Assembly: GCA_902475475.1 (NCBI GenBank) | Contig: CABRZY010000033.1 | Span: 1 to 13,881 of the forward strand | Length of the DNA: 13,881 bases | Direction: 5' to 3' | Source of the DNA: an uncultured Collinsella sp. | GTDB taxonomy: Bacteria > Actinomycetota > Coriobacteriia > Coriobacteriales > Coriobacteriaceae | Part shown: in pieces, positions 7,138 to 13,480 of the stretch | Numbering within the stretch: the stretch's first letter is position 1 | Layout of the letters: each line of letters begins with the position of its first letter | The notes under the pieces: generated by a model | Told to the model about the DNA's origin: nothing | Database searches by the model: none | What the model saw: only the letters and a program-made list of their open reading frames with translations | Made by a program: the position numbers and the translations under genes

Positions 7138-7179
7138 AAAACCTGCCAAAACAAACCTGTCCCTTTTTGGTAGGTTTTT
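7138..7179 (+). repeat. Hairpin with AACCTGTCCC loop, copy 2; possible terminator
   Basis: AAAACCTGCCAAAA (7138-7151) pairs with TTTTGGTAGGTTTT (7165-7178), 13 of 14 pairs plus one G-T. The loop CAAACCTGTCCCT carries the same core as the hairpins at 1880 and 8188, although the arms differ. A T-run ends the right arm, so it would also serve as a rightward terminator, just before the -10 box at 7193. Confidence 0.65.
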
Positions 7180-7192
7180 GCCTTGGGAGCGG

Positions 7193-7198
7193 TACCAT
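7193..7198 (+). promoter_or_regulatory. Candidate -10 box for the ROK kinase gene
   Basis: TACCAT lies 40 bases before the ATG at 7233. The same hexamer sits 44 bases before the ppaC start. The -35 box is not clear; the position falls in the right arm of the hairpin repeat at 7138-7179. Confidence 0.4.
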
Positions 7199-7232
7199 AC
7201 AGGCAATGTTTAAACGAGAAAGGCGGGCTCCC

Positions 7233-8186
7233 ATGGAACCTAAGCAGTATTACATCGGCATCGACGTCGGCGGTACCTCGGTCAAGGAGGGTCTGTTTGA
7301 TGAAGACGGAAACCTGCTTGCCAAGGCCAGCGTGCCCACGCCTCCCATCGTTGACGCTGCGGGCTTTGCCGCGGTGACCGAGGCTATCGACCAGGTGGTC
7401 GCCAAGGCCCAGATTCCGCGTGCCTTTGTGTCGGGCATTGGCCTGGCCGTTCCGTGCCCCATCCCGGCATCGGGCGATGCTAAGGTCAAGGCCAACATTG
7501 CCATTAACCTGCCCGAGCTCAAGATCGCCATCCAGGAGCACTGCCCCGACGCGGTCGTTAAGTACGAGAACGACGCTAACGCCGCTGCTATGGGCGAGGC
7601 CTGGCTCGGTTCTGCCAAGGGCGTGCAGAACGTGGTGATGGTCACCATCGGTACCGGCGTGGGCGGCGGCGTTATCGTTAACGGCGACGTGGTATCGGGC
7701 GTTGTGGGTGCTGGCGGCGAGATTGGCCACATGTGCCTGAACCCGGCCGAGGAGCGCACCTGCGGCTGCGGCGGCCATGGCCACCTGGAGCAGTATTCCA
7801 GCGCCACCGGCGTGGTGAGCAACTACCTTGCCGAGTGCAAGAAGGCGGGCGTCGAGCCCATCGAGCTGACCGGCCCCTCCGATTCCAAGGACGTGTTCCA
7901 GGCCTGCCGCGAGGGCGACAAGCTCGCGCTGGCCGCGGCCGATACCATGGCCGACTATCTCGGCCGCGCACTGGCGCTTATTGCCAACGTGGTCGACCCC
8001 GAGATGTTCCTCATCGGCGGCGGCGCCTCCGCCTCGGCCGATGTCTACCTCGACAAGGTACGCGAGCACTTTAAGCAGTACGCGCTTTCCGCCTCGCGCG
8101 AGACGCCCATTAAGGTCGCTTCGCTCGGAAACGACGCCGGCATCATCGGTGCCGCCTACGTAGCCTTGCGCGCTGCCGGTAAATAG
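7233..8186 (+). CDS. ROK-family sugar kinase, probably glucokinase
   Basis: This cytoplasmic enzyme phosphorylates a hexose, most likely glucose, with ATP. It has 317 residues, typical for the family. The N-terminal phosphate-binding loop IGIDVGGTSVKEG spans 8-20. The catalytic Asp is D114 in YENDANAAAMGE, followed by GTGVGGGVIVNG and the GGEIGHM motif. The ROK zinc motif, usually C-x-C-G-x2-G-C, here reads CGCGGHGH: C177 and C179 are kept but the last Cys is H184, a residue that can also bind zinc. The ATG at 7233 follows AGAAAGG at good spacing; an in-frame ATG at 7206 is less well placed. It lies divergent from the gntR-manA operon, which suggests a hexose theme. Mannokinase or fructokinase cannot be excluded from sequence alone. 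No DNA-binding domain is present, so it is a kinase and not a ROK repressor. Confidence 0.88.
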   Translation: MEPKQYYIGIDVGGTSVKEGLFDEDGNLLAKASVPTPPIVDAAGFAAVTEAIDQVVAKAQIPRAFVSGIGLAVPCPIPASGDAKVKANIAINLPELKIAIQEHCPDAVVKYENDANAAAMGEAWLGSAKGVQNVVMVTIGTGVGGGVIVNGDVVSGVVGAGGEIGHMCLNPAEERTCGCGGHGHLEQYSSATGVVSNYLAECKKAGVEPIELTGPSDSKDVFQACREGDKLALAAADTMADYLGRALALIANVVDPEMFLIGGGASASADVYLDKVREHFKQYALSASRETPIKVASLGNDAGIIGAAYVALRAAGK

Positions 8187-8187
8187 C

Positions 8188-8229
8188 TGGTGCAAGGGGG
8201 ACAGGTTACATTGCACCAACATGGTGCAA
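8188..8229. repeat. Hairpin repeat with GGGGACAGGTT loop, copy 3 plus partial copy
   Basis: TGGTGCAA (8188-8195) pairs perfectly with TTGCACCA (8211-8218) around the loop GGGGGACAGGTTACA. Three bases later TGGTGCAA recurs (8222-8229) and continues AAGGGACAG, a degenerate half copy, so the middle arm can pair with either side. The loop is the reverse complement of the type seen at 1880 and 7138. It starts two bases after the ROK kinase stop and could act in its 3' end formation. Confidence 0.7.
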
Positions 8230-8310
8230 AAGGGACAGCCTTGGCCCCCGTGCCTGCGCCCCAAAATATGCCGTGGCCCTTCCGTCTGCGAAGGCTCGGC
8301 ATCGGCGTGC

Positions 8311-8316
8311 TACCAT
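8311..8316 (+). promoter_or_regulatory. Candidate -10 box for ppaC
   Basis: TACCAT lies 39 bases before the ppaC ATG, and TGCGAA (8287-8292) is a weak -35 candidate 18 bases upstream. The likeness to the -10 before the ROK kinase supports the call. Confidence 0.4.
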
Positions 8317-8354
8317 AGCTACGTCCAAGTACACATATCAAGTGGAGGATATCC

Positions 8355-9278
8355 ATGGCAAACGTTCTTGTCTTTGGTCACCAGAACCCCGATAACGACG
8401 CCATCATGAGCGCCGTCGTCCTGTCCCAGCTGCTCAACCAGGTTGAGTATGCCGGCAACACCTACGAGGCCTGCGCCCTTGGTCAGCTTCCGGCCGAGTC
8501 CGCCAAGCTGCTCGCCGACGCCGGCATCGCCGAGCCCCGCGTGATCGAGTCCGTCGAGGCCGGTCAGCTCGTCGTCCTCACCGACCACAACGAGTCTGCC
8601 CAGTCCGTCGCCGGCCTTAAGGACGCCACGGTCTTTGGCGTTGTCGATCATCACCGCATCGGCGACTTCGAGACCGCCGGCCCGCTGCACTACATCTGCC
8701 TACCCTGGGGCTCCAGCTGCACCATCGTCACCAAGCTCGCCGGCGTGCTCGGCGTTGAGCTTTCCGACGTCCAGGCCAAGCTGCTGCTCTCGGCCATGAT
8801 GACCGACACGCTCATGCTCAAGAGCCCCACCACCACCGATGTCGACCGCGCCGTCGCCGCCAAGCTCGGCGAGCAGGTGGGCGTCGACCCGGTCAAGTTT
8901 GGCATGGAGGTCTTCCTCACCCGTCCGTCCGGCTCCTTCACCGCAGCCGAGATGGTCGGCAACGACATCAAGATGTTCGAGCCTGCCGGCAAGAAGCTGC
9001 TCATCGGCCAGTACGAGACTGTCGACAAGAGCCGTGCGCTTGGCATGATCGACGAGATTCGCGAGGCCATGCGCGCCTACGCCGCCGAGAAGGGTGCCGA
9101 CGGCATCGTCCTGTGCATCACCGACATCATGGAGGAGGGCTCGCAGGTCCTGCTCGAGGGCGAGACCGAGGCTGCTCAGAAGGGCCTGGGCATTGCCGAC
9201 GAGCACGACGGCGTCTGGATGCCGGGCGTCCTCTCCCGTAAGAAGCAGGTCGCTGCCCCCATCATGGCCGCCTGCTAG
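8355..9278 (+). CDS. ppaC: Manganese-dependent inorganic pyrophosphatase (DHH family II)
   Basis: The enzyme hydrolyses pyrophosphate to phosphate in the cytoplasm, pulling biosynthetic reactions forward. It has 307 residues, the family's normal size. Its DHH domain shows GHQNPDND (H9, D13, D15), D77 in LTDHNES and the signature D98-H99-H100 in VVDHHRIGDF, plus D151 in MMTDTLML, all of which match the metal ligands of family II enzymes such as Bacillus subtilis PpaC. The C-terminal DHHA2 domain ends with SRKKQV, the substrate-binding motif. No CBS or DRTGG regulatory insert is present, so it is the simple, nucleotide-insensitive form. The ATG at 8355 follows GGAGG with seven bases between. 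It is a single-gene unit with its own promoter and a strong terminator at 9298-9337. The codon bias is very strong toward C/G-ending codons, consistent with high expression. Confidence 0.96.
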   Translation: MANVLVFGHQNPDNDAIMSAVVLSQLLNQVEYAGNTYEACALGQLPAESAKLLADAGIAEPRVIESVEAGQLVVLTDHNESAQSVAGLKDATVFGVVDHHRIGDFETAGPLHYICLPWGSSCTIVTKLAGVLGVELSDVQAKLLLSAMMTDTLMLKSPTTTDVDRAVAAKLGEQVGVDPVKFGMEVFLTRPSGSFTAAEMVGNDIKMFEPAGKKLLIGQYETVDKSRALGMIDEIREAMRAYAAEKGADGIVLCITDIMEEGSQVLLEGETEAAQKGLGIADEHDGVWMPGVLSRKKQVAAPIMAAC

Positions 9279-9297
9279 GTTTAGTTGACCAAACGCC

Positions 9298-9337
9298 ACG
9301 ACCGGATCGCGGACGCCCCGCGCTCCGGTCGTTTTTT
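9298..9337 (+). terminator. Terminator of ppaC
   Basis: ACGACCGGA (9298-9306) pairs perfectly with TCCGGTCGT (9324-9332); the inside is GC-rich and can extend the stem. A run of six T residues covers 9332-9337. It starts 20 bases after the stop codon. Confidence 0.9.
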
Positions 9338-9476
9338 GTGCACGTCGCCGCGTCGTCTCTTGGACAGGCGTGCCCGTGCCGTTGAGCAAATAATGTTCAA
9401 CCTGTGGTTCCGCTTTTCGGCCACGCTTGCGCGCTTGTCGTGCAGGGTAGGCTAGATGCAAGCGTAATACGTTAGA

Positions 9477-9512
9477 GCGCGGCGCCGCCACTTGGGCGGG
9501 CCGTGCTTTTTT
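9477..9512 (+). terminator. Terminator-like hairpin in the nhaA leader
   Basis: GCGCGGC (9477-9483) pairs with GCCGTGC (9500-9506), and inside it CCGCC (9485-9489) pairs with GGCGG (9495-9499) around loop ACTTG, with one bulged G. Six T residues follow at 9507-9512. This is a complete intrinsic terminator, yet it lies only 33 bases before the nhaA ATG and about 200 bases after ppaC, which already has its own terminator. A second small hairpin, ACGGGA with TCCCGT (9516-9531), lies next to the ribosome binding site AAAGGAG (9533-9539). The arrangement suggests an attenuator. I do not see a clear aptamer or a convincing promoter in 9338-9476; TAGGCT (9448-9453) and TAATAC (9465-9470) are weak -10 candidates. 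Confidence 0.6.
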
Positions 9513-9545
9513 AAGACGGGAGCTTTCCCGTGAAAGGAGCCGCCC

Positions 9546-10904
9546 ATGGCAGCACCCGAGCAGCTGTTCAACGTCCGTGAGCGCAAGCGCTTTGAGCGCC
9601 ACGACATTTGGGAGCGCATCACCGAGAACGGCACGATTTCCGCCGCCGTCATGGTCTTCGCCGCCATCGCCGCCGTCATTTGCGCCAACACCGATGCCTA
9701 CGAGGCCATCCATCACTTTTTGGAGACCCCGCTGTATGTGGGTCTGGGCAACCTTACGGCCGGTCTCACCGTTGAGCTTTTCGTCAACGACTTCCTCATG
9801 GCGATCTTCTTTTTGTTGGTGGGCATTGAGCTTAAGTACGAGATGACAGTTGGCGAGCTCAAGAACCCGCGCCAGGCTATGCTTCCCATGCTGGCGGCCG
9901 TGGGCGGCGTCGTCGTTCCCGCCTGCATCTATCTGATCTTTAACCATGCCGGCGCGCACAACGGCTGGGCCATTCCCATGGCAACCGATATTGCCTTTGC
10001 GCTGGGCGTGCTGTCGCTTTTGGGCAACCGCGTGCCCAACGGCGTGCGCGTGTTCTTCTCGACGCTCGCCATCGCCGACGACCTCATCTCCATCGCCGCC
10101 ATCGCCATCTTCTACGGTCAGAGCCCCAATCCGTTTTGGTTGGGCGCCGCCGCGCTTGTGACCTGTGCGCTCGTGTGGCTCAACAAGACGCAGCATTACC
10201 GCCTTGCCCCGTATTCGGTACTGGGCCTGCTGTTGTGGTTCTGCATGTTCAAGAGCGGCGTGCACGCTACGCTTGCTGGCGTCATCCTGGCCTTCACCAT
10301 CCCGGCCAAGTGCGGTGTTAAGCTTGATAGCCTCACCGATTGGCTGGGCGAGTGCTTGCCGCTGCTCGATGACCGCTACGACGACGAGGCGCACATCCTG
10401 GGCCAGCATGACTTTACCGTCTCGACCACCAAAGTCGAGCGCGTCATGCACCGCGTGACCCCGCCGCTCATCCGCATGGAGCGCCTGATCTCCACGCCGG
10501 TCAACTTTGTGATCCTGCCGATCTTTGCGTTCGTCAACGCACAGGTTCGCCTAGTGGGCGTGGACATGAGCACGCTGCTCACCGACCCGGTGACGCTCGG
10601 CGTGTACTTTGGCATGCTGCTGGGTAAGCCGATCGGTATCTTTGGCATGACGTTCGCCTTGGTCAAGCTCAAGGCCTGCGAGCTGCCGCACAATGTCAAC
10701 TGGCATATGATTGCCGGCGTGGGCATTCTGGGCGGTATCGGCTTTACCATGTCGATTCTCATCAGCGGCCTCGCCTTCCCGACGGCCCAGTTTGAGGTTC
10801 TGGCTGCCAAGGCCGCTATTCTCGCCGGCTCTGTCACCGCGGCCGTACTTGGCATGATCTACATGAGTGTGATCTGCAAGCACCCCGCGCCCAAGAACGA
10901 GTAG
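9546..10904 (+). CDS. nhaA: Na+/H+ antiporter NhaA
   Basis: This inner-membrane antiporter exports Na+ (and Li+) in exchange for H+, setting internal Na+ and pH. It has 452 residues, compared with 388 in E. coli; the extra length is mainly the N-terminal tail and the central loop DDRYDDEAHILGQHDF around residues 275-290. The functional core is intact: GWAIPMATDIAFALGV carries D148, and LAIADDLISIAAIAIFY carries D178 and D179. The 30-residue spacing equals that of E. coli D133 and D163/D164, which bind the ions. About twelve hydrophobic segments are visible. The ATG follows AAAGGAG by six bases. It is transcribed alone, with a strong terminator at 10998-11033. The leader carries a terminator-like hairpin that may regulate it. 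Confidence 0.96.
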   Translation: MAAPEQLFNVRERKRFERHDIWERITENGTISAAVMVFAAIAAVICANTDAYEAIHHFLETPLYVGLGNLTAGLTVELFVNDFLMAIFFLLVGIELKYEMTVGELKNPRQAMLPMLAAVGGVVVPACIYLIFNHAGAHNGWAIPMATDIAFALGVLSLLGNRVPNGVRVFFSTLAIADDLISIAAIAIFYGQSPNPFWLGAAALVTCALVWLNKTQHYRLAPYSVLGLLLWFCMFKSGVHATLAGVILAFTIPAKCGVKLDSLTDWLGECLPLLDDRYDDEAHILGQHDFTVSTTKVERVMHRVTPPLIRMERLISTPVNFVILPIFAFVNAQVRLVGVDMSTLLTDPVTLGVYFGMLLGKPIGIFGMTFALVKLKACELPHNVNWHMIAGVGILGGIGFTMSILISGLAFPTAQFEVLAAKAAILAGSVTAAVLGMIYMSVICKHPAPKNE

Positions 10905-10944
10905 GCGCGTAGAAACAGACGCCAGAGCCTGCTCGAGCGCGTGT

Positions 10945-11017
10945 AAAACGCGGTTTTGAGTGGTACTTGCCACCTGCCGGACACCCCAGTGGCCAAAAAA
11001 CGCCGTTTGTGAGTACT
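10945..11017. repeat. Imperfect direct repeat after nhaA
   Basis: AAAACGCGGTTTTGAGTGGTACT (10945-10967) recurs as AAAACGCCGTTTGTGAGTACT (10997-11017), about 52 bases apart, with a few mismatches and a two-base gap. The second copy forms the left half of the nhaA terminator hairpin. TGAGTACTGTYAC also appears in inverted orientation at about 11185-11197. This looks like a compound intergenic repeat; I cannot tell its origin. Confidence 0.5.
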
Positions 11018-11033
11018 GTCACAAACGGCGTTT
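10998..11033 (+). terminator. Terminator of nhaA
   Basis: AAACGCCGTTTGTGA (10998-11012) pairs perfectly with TCACAAACGGCGTTT (11019-11033) around loop GTACTG, and the plus strand continues CATTTTA. On the minus strand the stem is followed by TTTTTTGG, so it can work in both directions. It lies about 95 bases after the nhaA stop. Confidence 0.8.
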
Positions 11034-11135
11034 CATTTTAGGCGCGAAAAATAATGTACAAATCTATTCTGTCTGTGCATTAACGATTGCGTGGCTGGAC
11101 GAAAAATGCTGATGCATCCTTCCAAAACCGGACAC

Positions 11136-11157
11136 AAAAGGCCAAGACTGGCCTTTT
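11136..11157. terminator. Bidirectional terminator between nhaA and the small gene
   Basis: AAAAGGCCA (11136-11144) pairs perfectly with TGGCCTTTT (11149-11157) around loop AGAC, with T-runs on both strands. It can end the minus-strand gene at 11237 and any rightward read-through. Between 11034 and 11135 I see no gene or clear motif. Confidence 0.75.
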
Positions 11158-11170
11158 TAATTCAAAATCG

Positions 11171-11191
11171 CTGTTACTAAAAAAGTAACAG
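11171..11191. repeat. Small AT-rich palindrome
   Basis: CTGTTACT (11171-11178) pairs perfectly with AGTAACAG (11184-11191) around loop AAAAA. It lies 46 bases beyond the stop of the minus-strand small gene. It could be part of the 3' end of that transcript, followed by the terminator at 11136-11157, or a regulator site. Confidence 0.5.
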
Positions 11192-11236
11192 TACTCATAT
11201 TTGCTATTTTTTGACCACAGGCCCCAATGACTAGGT

Positions 11237-11491
11237 TTATTCCACGGTGCCGTAGATGGCGCCCCAGCCGTGGGCGGCCAAGGCGGAGTTGAGCTGGTCG
11301 CAAAGTGACTGGCGGTCGTAATAGCCGGGCGGTAGCAGGTTCACGATTTCCATGAGATCGGGCGCCAGGTCCAAGATTTCGGCCTGCACGATGAGATCCA
11401 GGCGGTCGATGGCGTGCCGGTCGTAAAATAGTCCGTCGACCAGGCGCTGCAGGTCGCCGAATTCCTCGGCCTGGAACGATCCGTACTCCAT
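11237..11491 (-). CDS. Small protein of unknown function
   Basis: The frame encodes 84 residues starting at the ATG at 11491, which has AAGGAGG four bases upstream on the minus strand; the longer reading from 11542 lacks such a site. I do not recognise the family with confidence. The protein is acidic and soluble, with no signal peptide or membrane segment. It appears mostly helical, with a middle part LDLIVQAEILDLAPDLMEI followed by LPPGYYDRQSLCDQL and a C-terminal HGWGAIYGTVE. The L-P-x2-x-Y pattern after a helix faintly recalls DUF2795-type small proteins, but I would not assign it. It is divergent from the aminotransferase gene, 149 bases away, and flanked by its own terminator. The strong ribosome binding site and neighbouring GC-rich codon style support a real gene. 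Confidence 0.75.
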   Translation of the reverse strand: MEYGSFQAEEFGDLQRLVDGLFYDRHAIDRLDLIVQAEILDLAPDLMEIVNLLPPGYYDRQSLCDQLNSALAAHGWGAIYGTVE

Positions 11492-11593
11492 AGTGCCTCC
11501 TTGGGCGCCCCACGCCGGCATGCGCGGCGATTCGTAAATCATTGCGATGAACTTAATCTATCACGGCTTCATGCCGTTGCGGCGGTGGCGGTC

Positions 11594-11599
11594 TATACT
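11594..11599 (+). promoter_or_regulatory. -10 box for the aspartate aminotransferase gene
   Basis: TATACT lies 41 bases before the ATG, the same hexamer as before pcrA and the tat gene. No -35 box close to consensus lies at the normal distance. Confidence 0.5.
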
Positions 11600-11640
11600 T
11601 AGACGAACTGCAACGTCCCGCTTCGCGAAAGGTCGCACCC

Positions 11641-12945
11641 ATGCAGACGATCTACCAGAAGATGGAAACCACCGAACTCGATGCCGCCATCGAGGCGCTC
11701 AAAGCCGAGGTCGCCGAGGTCAAGGCCAAGGGCCTGGCGCTCGACATGGCCCGCGGCAAGCCGTCGCCCTCCCAGGTGGACATCTCTCGACCCATGCTCG
11801 ATATCCTCAATGCCGATGCCGATCTGCACGACGGCAACGTCGACTGCTCAAACTACGGTTGCTTTGAGGGCATTCCCTCGGCGCGCAAGCTGGCGGGGGA
11901 GTTCCTGGGTTGCCCTGCCGAGCAGACGCTCGTACTGGGTTCGTCGAGCCTTCTGATCGAGCACGATATCGCCGGCATGTTTTGGCGCTGCGGTTCGTGC
12001 GGCAGCGAGCCCTGGGAGGCTTACGAGGCCGCGCACGACGGCAAGAAAGTCAAGTTCCTGTGCCCTGTTCCCGGCTACGACCGTCACTTTGGCATCACCG
12101 CCGACCTGGGTATCGAGAATGTCCCCGTCGCGATGACCGACAACGGCCCCGACATGGACGAGGTCGAGCGTCTGGTTGCCGCCGACGACTCCATCAAGGG
12201 CATCTGGTGCGTGCCCAAGTATTCCAACCCCACGGGCATCACCTTTAGCGAGGACACCGTGCGTCGCCTGGTCGAGATGCCCACGGCCGCGCCCGATTTC
12301 CGCATCTTTTGGGACAACGCCTACTGCGTGCACGACCTGTACGACGAGACCGACGAGCTCGCCAATATCTTCGACCTCGCTCGCGCGGCGGGCACCGAGG
12401 ACCGCGTGGTGGCTTTTGCCTCGACGTCCAAGATTACCTTCCCGGGCGCCGGCATCGGCTTCATCGGTGCGAGCCCCGCGGTCATCGCCGAGTTCTCCAA
12501 GCGCCTGAAGGCCGGCCTCATCAGCGCCGACAAGCTCAACCAGCTGCGCCACGTGCGCTTCCTTCCCACCATCGAGGCGGTCAAGGAGCACATGAAAAAG
12601 CATGCCGAGTTCCTGCGTCCGCGCTTTGAGGCCGTTGAGCGCAAGCTCACCGAGGGCCTGGGCGATACGGGCTGTGCCACCTGGACGCACCCCCGCGGCG
12701 GCTACTTTGTAAGCTTCGATGGTCCCGAGGGCTCGGCCCAAAAGGTCGCCGCGCTTTGTGCCGACCTGGGCGTCAAGCTCACACCGGCCGGTGCCACTTG
12801 GCCTTATGGCAAGGACCCGCGCGACACCAACATCCGCATCGCGCCGAGCTATCCCACGGTCGAGGACCTGGAGGCAGCGCTCGACGTACTGGTGCTGGCC
12901 GTCAAGCTCGTCGCTGCCGAGCTTGCTCGTGCCGAGCGCGCCTAA
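11641..12945 (+). CDS. Aspartate aminotransferase, type Ic (PF12897-like)
   Basis: This PLP enzyme transfers the amino group between aspartate and 2-oxoglutarate, linking amino-acid synthesis with the oxaloacetate pool. It has 434 residues, matching the actinobacterial type Ic aminotransferases known from Corynebacterium rather than the shorter AspC type. Visible features are the N-terminal LDMARGKPSPSQVDIS, the SNYG segment, the cofactor-contacting N196 in KYSNPTGI, D225 in WDNAYCVHDL, the Schiff-base Lys K264 in STSKITFPGAGIGF and the carboxylate-binding R399 in NIRIAPS. The ATG at 11641 is preceded by GAAAGG with a spacing of about eight bases. It has a single-gene promoter and no operon partner; the STAS gene begins 66 bases later with its own -10 box. 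A MocR-like regulator is excluded because there is no N-terminal winged helix. The exact amino-donor preference remains inferred from the family. Confidence 0.92.
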   Translation: MQTIYQKMETTELDAAIEALKAEVAEVKAKGLALDMARGKPSPSQVDISRPMLDILNADADLHDGNVDCSNYGCFEGIPSARKLAGEFLGCPAEQTLVLGSSSLLIEHDIAGMFWRCGSCGSEPWEAYEAAHDGKKVKFLCPVPGYDRHFGITADLGIENVPVAMTDNGPDMDEVERLVAADDSIKGIWCVPKYSNPTGITFSEDTVRRLVEMPTAAPDFRIFWDNAYCVHDLYDETDELANIFDLARAAGTEDRVVAFASTSKITFPGAGIGFIGASPAVIAEFSKRLKAGLISADKLNQLRHVRFLPTIEAVKEHMKKHAEFLRPRFEAVERKLTEGLGDTGCATWTHPRGGYFVSFDGPEGSAQKVAALCADLGVKLTPAGATWPYGKDPRDTNIRIAPSYPTVEDLEAALDVLVLAVKLVAAELARAERA

Positions 12946-12974
12946 CGCCTGGGGCTCCGCAAGTCCGCGCCCAG

Positions 12975-12980
12975 TACTAT
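12975..12980 (+). promoter_or_regulatory. Candidate -10 box for the STAS gene
   Basis: TACTAT lies 32 bases before the ATG at 13012. The -35 box is not evident. No terminator is visible after the aminotransferase, so read-through from upstream is also possible. Confidence 0.35.
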
Positions 12981-13011
12981 CAGCACTCTCGATTCGCAAA
13001 GGAGCGTATAC

Positions 13012-13326
13012 ATGGATTTGGGTATTTCCACCAACCCCACGCCGGAGCTCTACACCATCAAGGTGGCCGGCGAAATCGATATCTCTAACGCCGACAGTCT
13101 GCGTAACGCCATCGACTTGGCGCTCGAGCAGCCCACCGAGGCCGTTGAGCTCGATTTTGCCCAGGTGAGCTACATCGATTCGACGGGCATTGGCGTGCTC
13201 GTGGGCGCCGCGCACCACGCGGTCGACCACGGTAAGCGCTTTAGCTGCACTAATGTGCAGCCCCAGGTGATGCGCGTGGTTCAGCTGCTGGGCGTCGACC
13301 AGGAGATTTCGATCACGGCGGCATAA
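13012..13326 (+). CDS. STAS-domain anti-sigma-factor antagonist (SpoIIAA/RsbV type)
   Basis: The product is a 104-residue single STAS domain, the normal size of RsbV/SpoIIAA. It begins with the strand YTIKVAGEIDISNADSLRNA, and the phosphorylation site is the Ser in YIDSTGIGVLVGA, S57. In this family the unphosphorylated protein binds a HPK-like anti-sigma kinase and frees a sigma factor; phosphorylation of the Ser switches it off. No partner kinase, phosphatase or sigma factor is encoded in the window, so the cognate pathway must lie elsewhere. The ATG follows AAAGGAG by about six bases. It sits between the aminotransferase and the tat gene with separate promoters, so co-transcription is not implied. 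The family call is firm, but the controlled process is unknown. Confidence 0.92.
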   Translation: MDLGISTNPTPELYTIKVAGEIDISNADSLRNAIDLALEQPTEAVELDFAQVSYIDSTGIGVLVGAAHHAVDHGKRFSCTNVQPQVMRVVQLLGVDQEISITAA

Positions 13327-13371
13327 TCTTTGCCCCCAAAAAGGGCGTGCCGTTTGGCATATGTTTGTGAT

Positions 13372-13399
13372 GCGCTCGGACGTTTTGGCGTCCGGGCGC
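13372..13399. promoter_or_regulatory. Palindrome abutting the tat gene -10 box
   Basis: GCGCTCGGACG (13372-13382) pairs with CGTCCGGGCGC (13389-13399) around TTTTGG, with one T-G pair out of eleven. The palindrome ends exactly where TATACT begins (13400). It covers the place of the -35 box. It has no T-tract, so it is a poor terminator for the STAS gene; a protein-binding operator is a reasonable alternative. Confidence 0.5.
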
Positions 13400-13405
13400 T
13401 ATACT
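13400..13405 (+). promoter_or_regulatory. -10 box for the tat gene
   Basis: TATACT lies 75 bases before the GTG start. The position of the -35 box is occupied by the GC-rich palindrome at 13372-13399, so no consensus -35 exists. Confidence 0.5.
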
Positions 13406-13480
13406 TGACCGAATGAATAGACGAGTTCCGGCCGAATGGCGCGGTGCGGGCTCGACTCACATCGAGCCTTGGAGGTATGT

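Noticed and set aside
8188..8238. Start of a CRISPR array
   Set aside because: The repeated TGGTGCAA units are short, unevenly spaced and occur in alternating orientation, with no spacers of constant length.
9441..9512. Known Na+ or Li+ riboswitch aptamer
   Set aside because: I could not match the conserved motif of these classes to the bases before the terminator hairpin, so only an attenuator-like structure is claimed.
8700..10451. Long antisense open frame (583 residues) spanning ppaC and nhaA
   Set aside because: It crosses two good genes, their strong terminator and the nhaA leader, and has mirror-frame composition with no domain.
11848..13230. Antisense open frame (460 residues) over the aminotransferase and STAS genes
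   Set aside because: It covers two well-supported genes on the other strand and has no family features.
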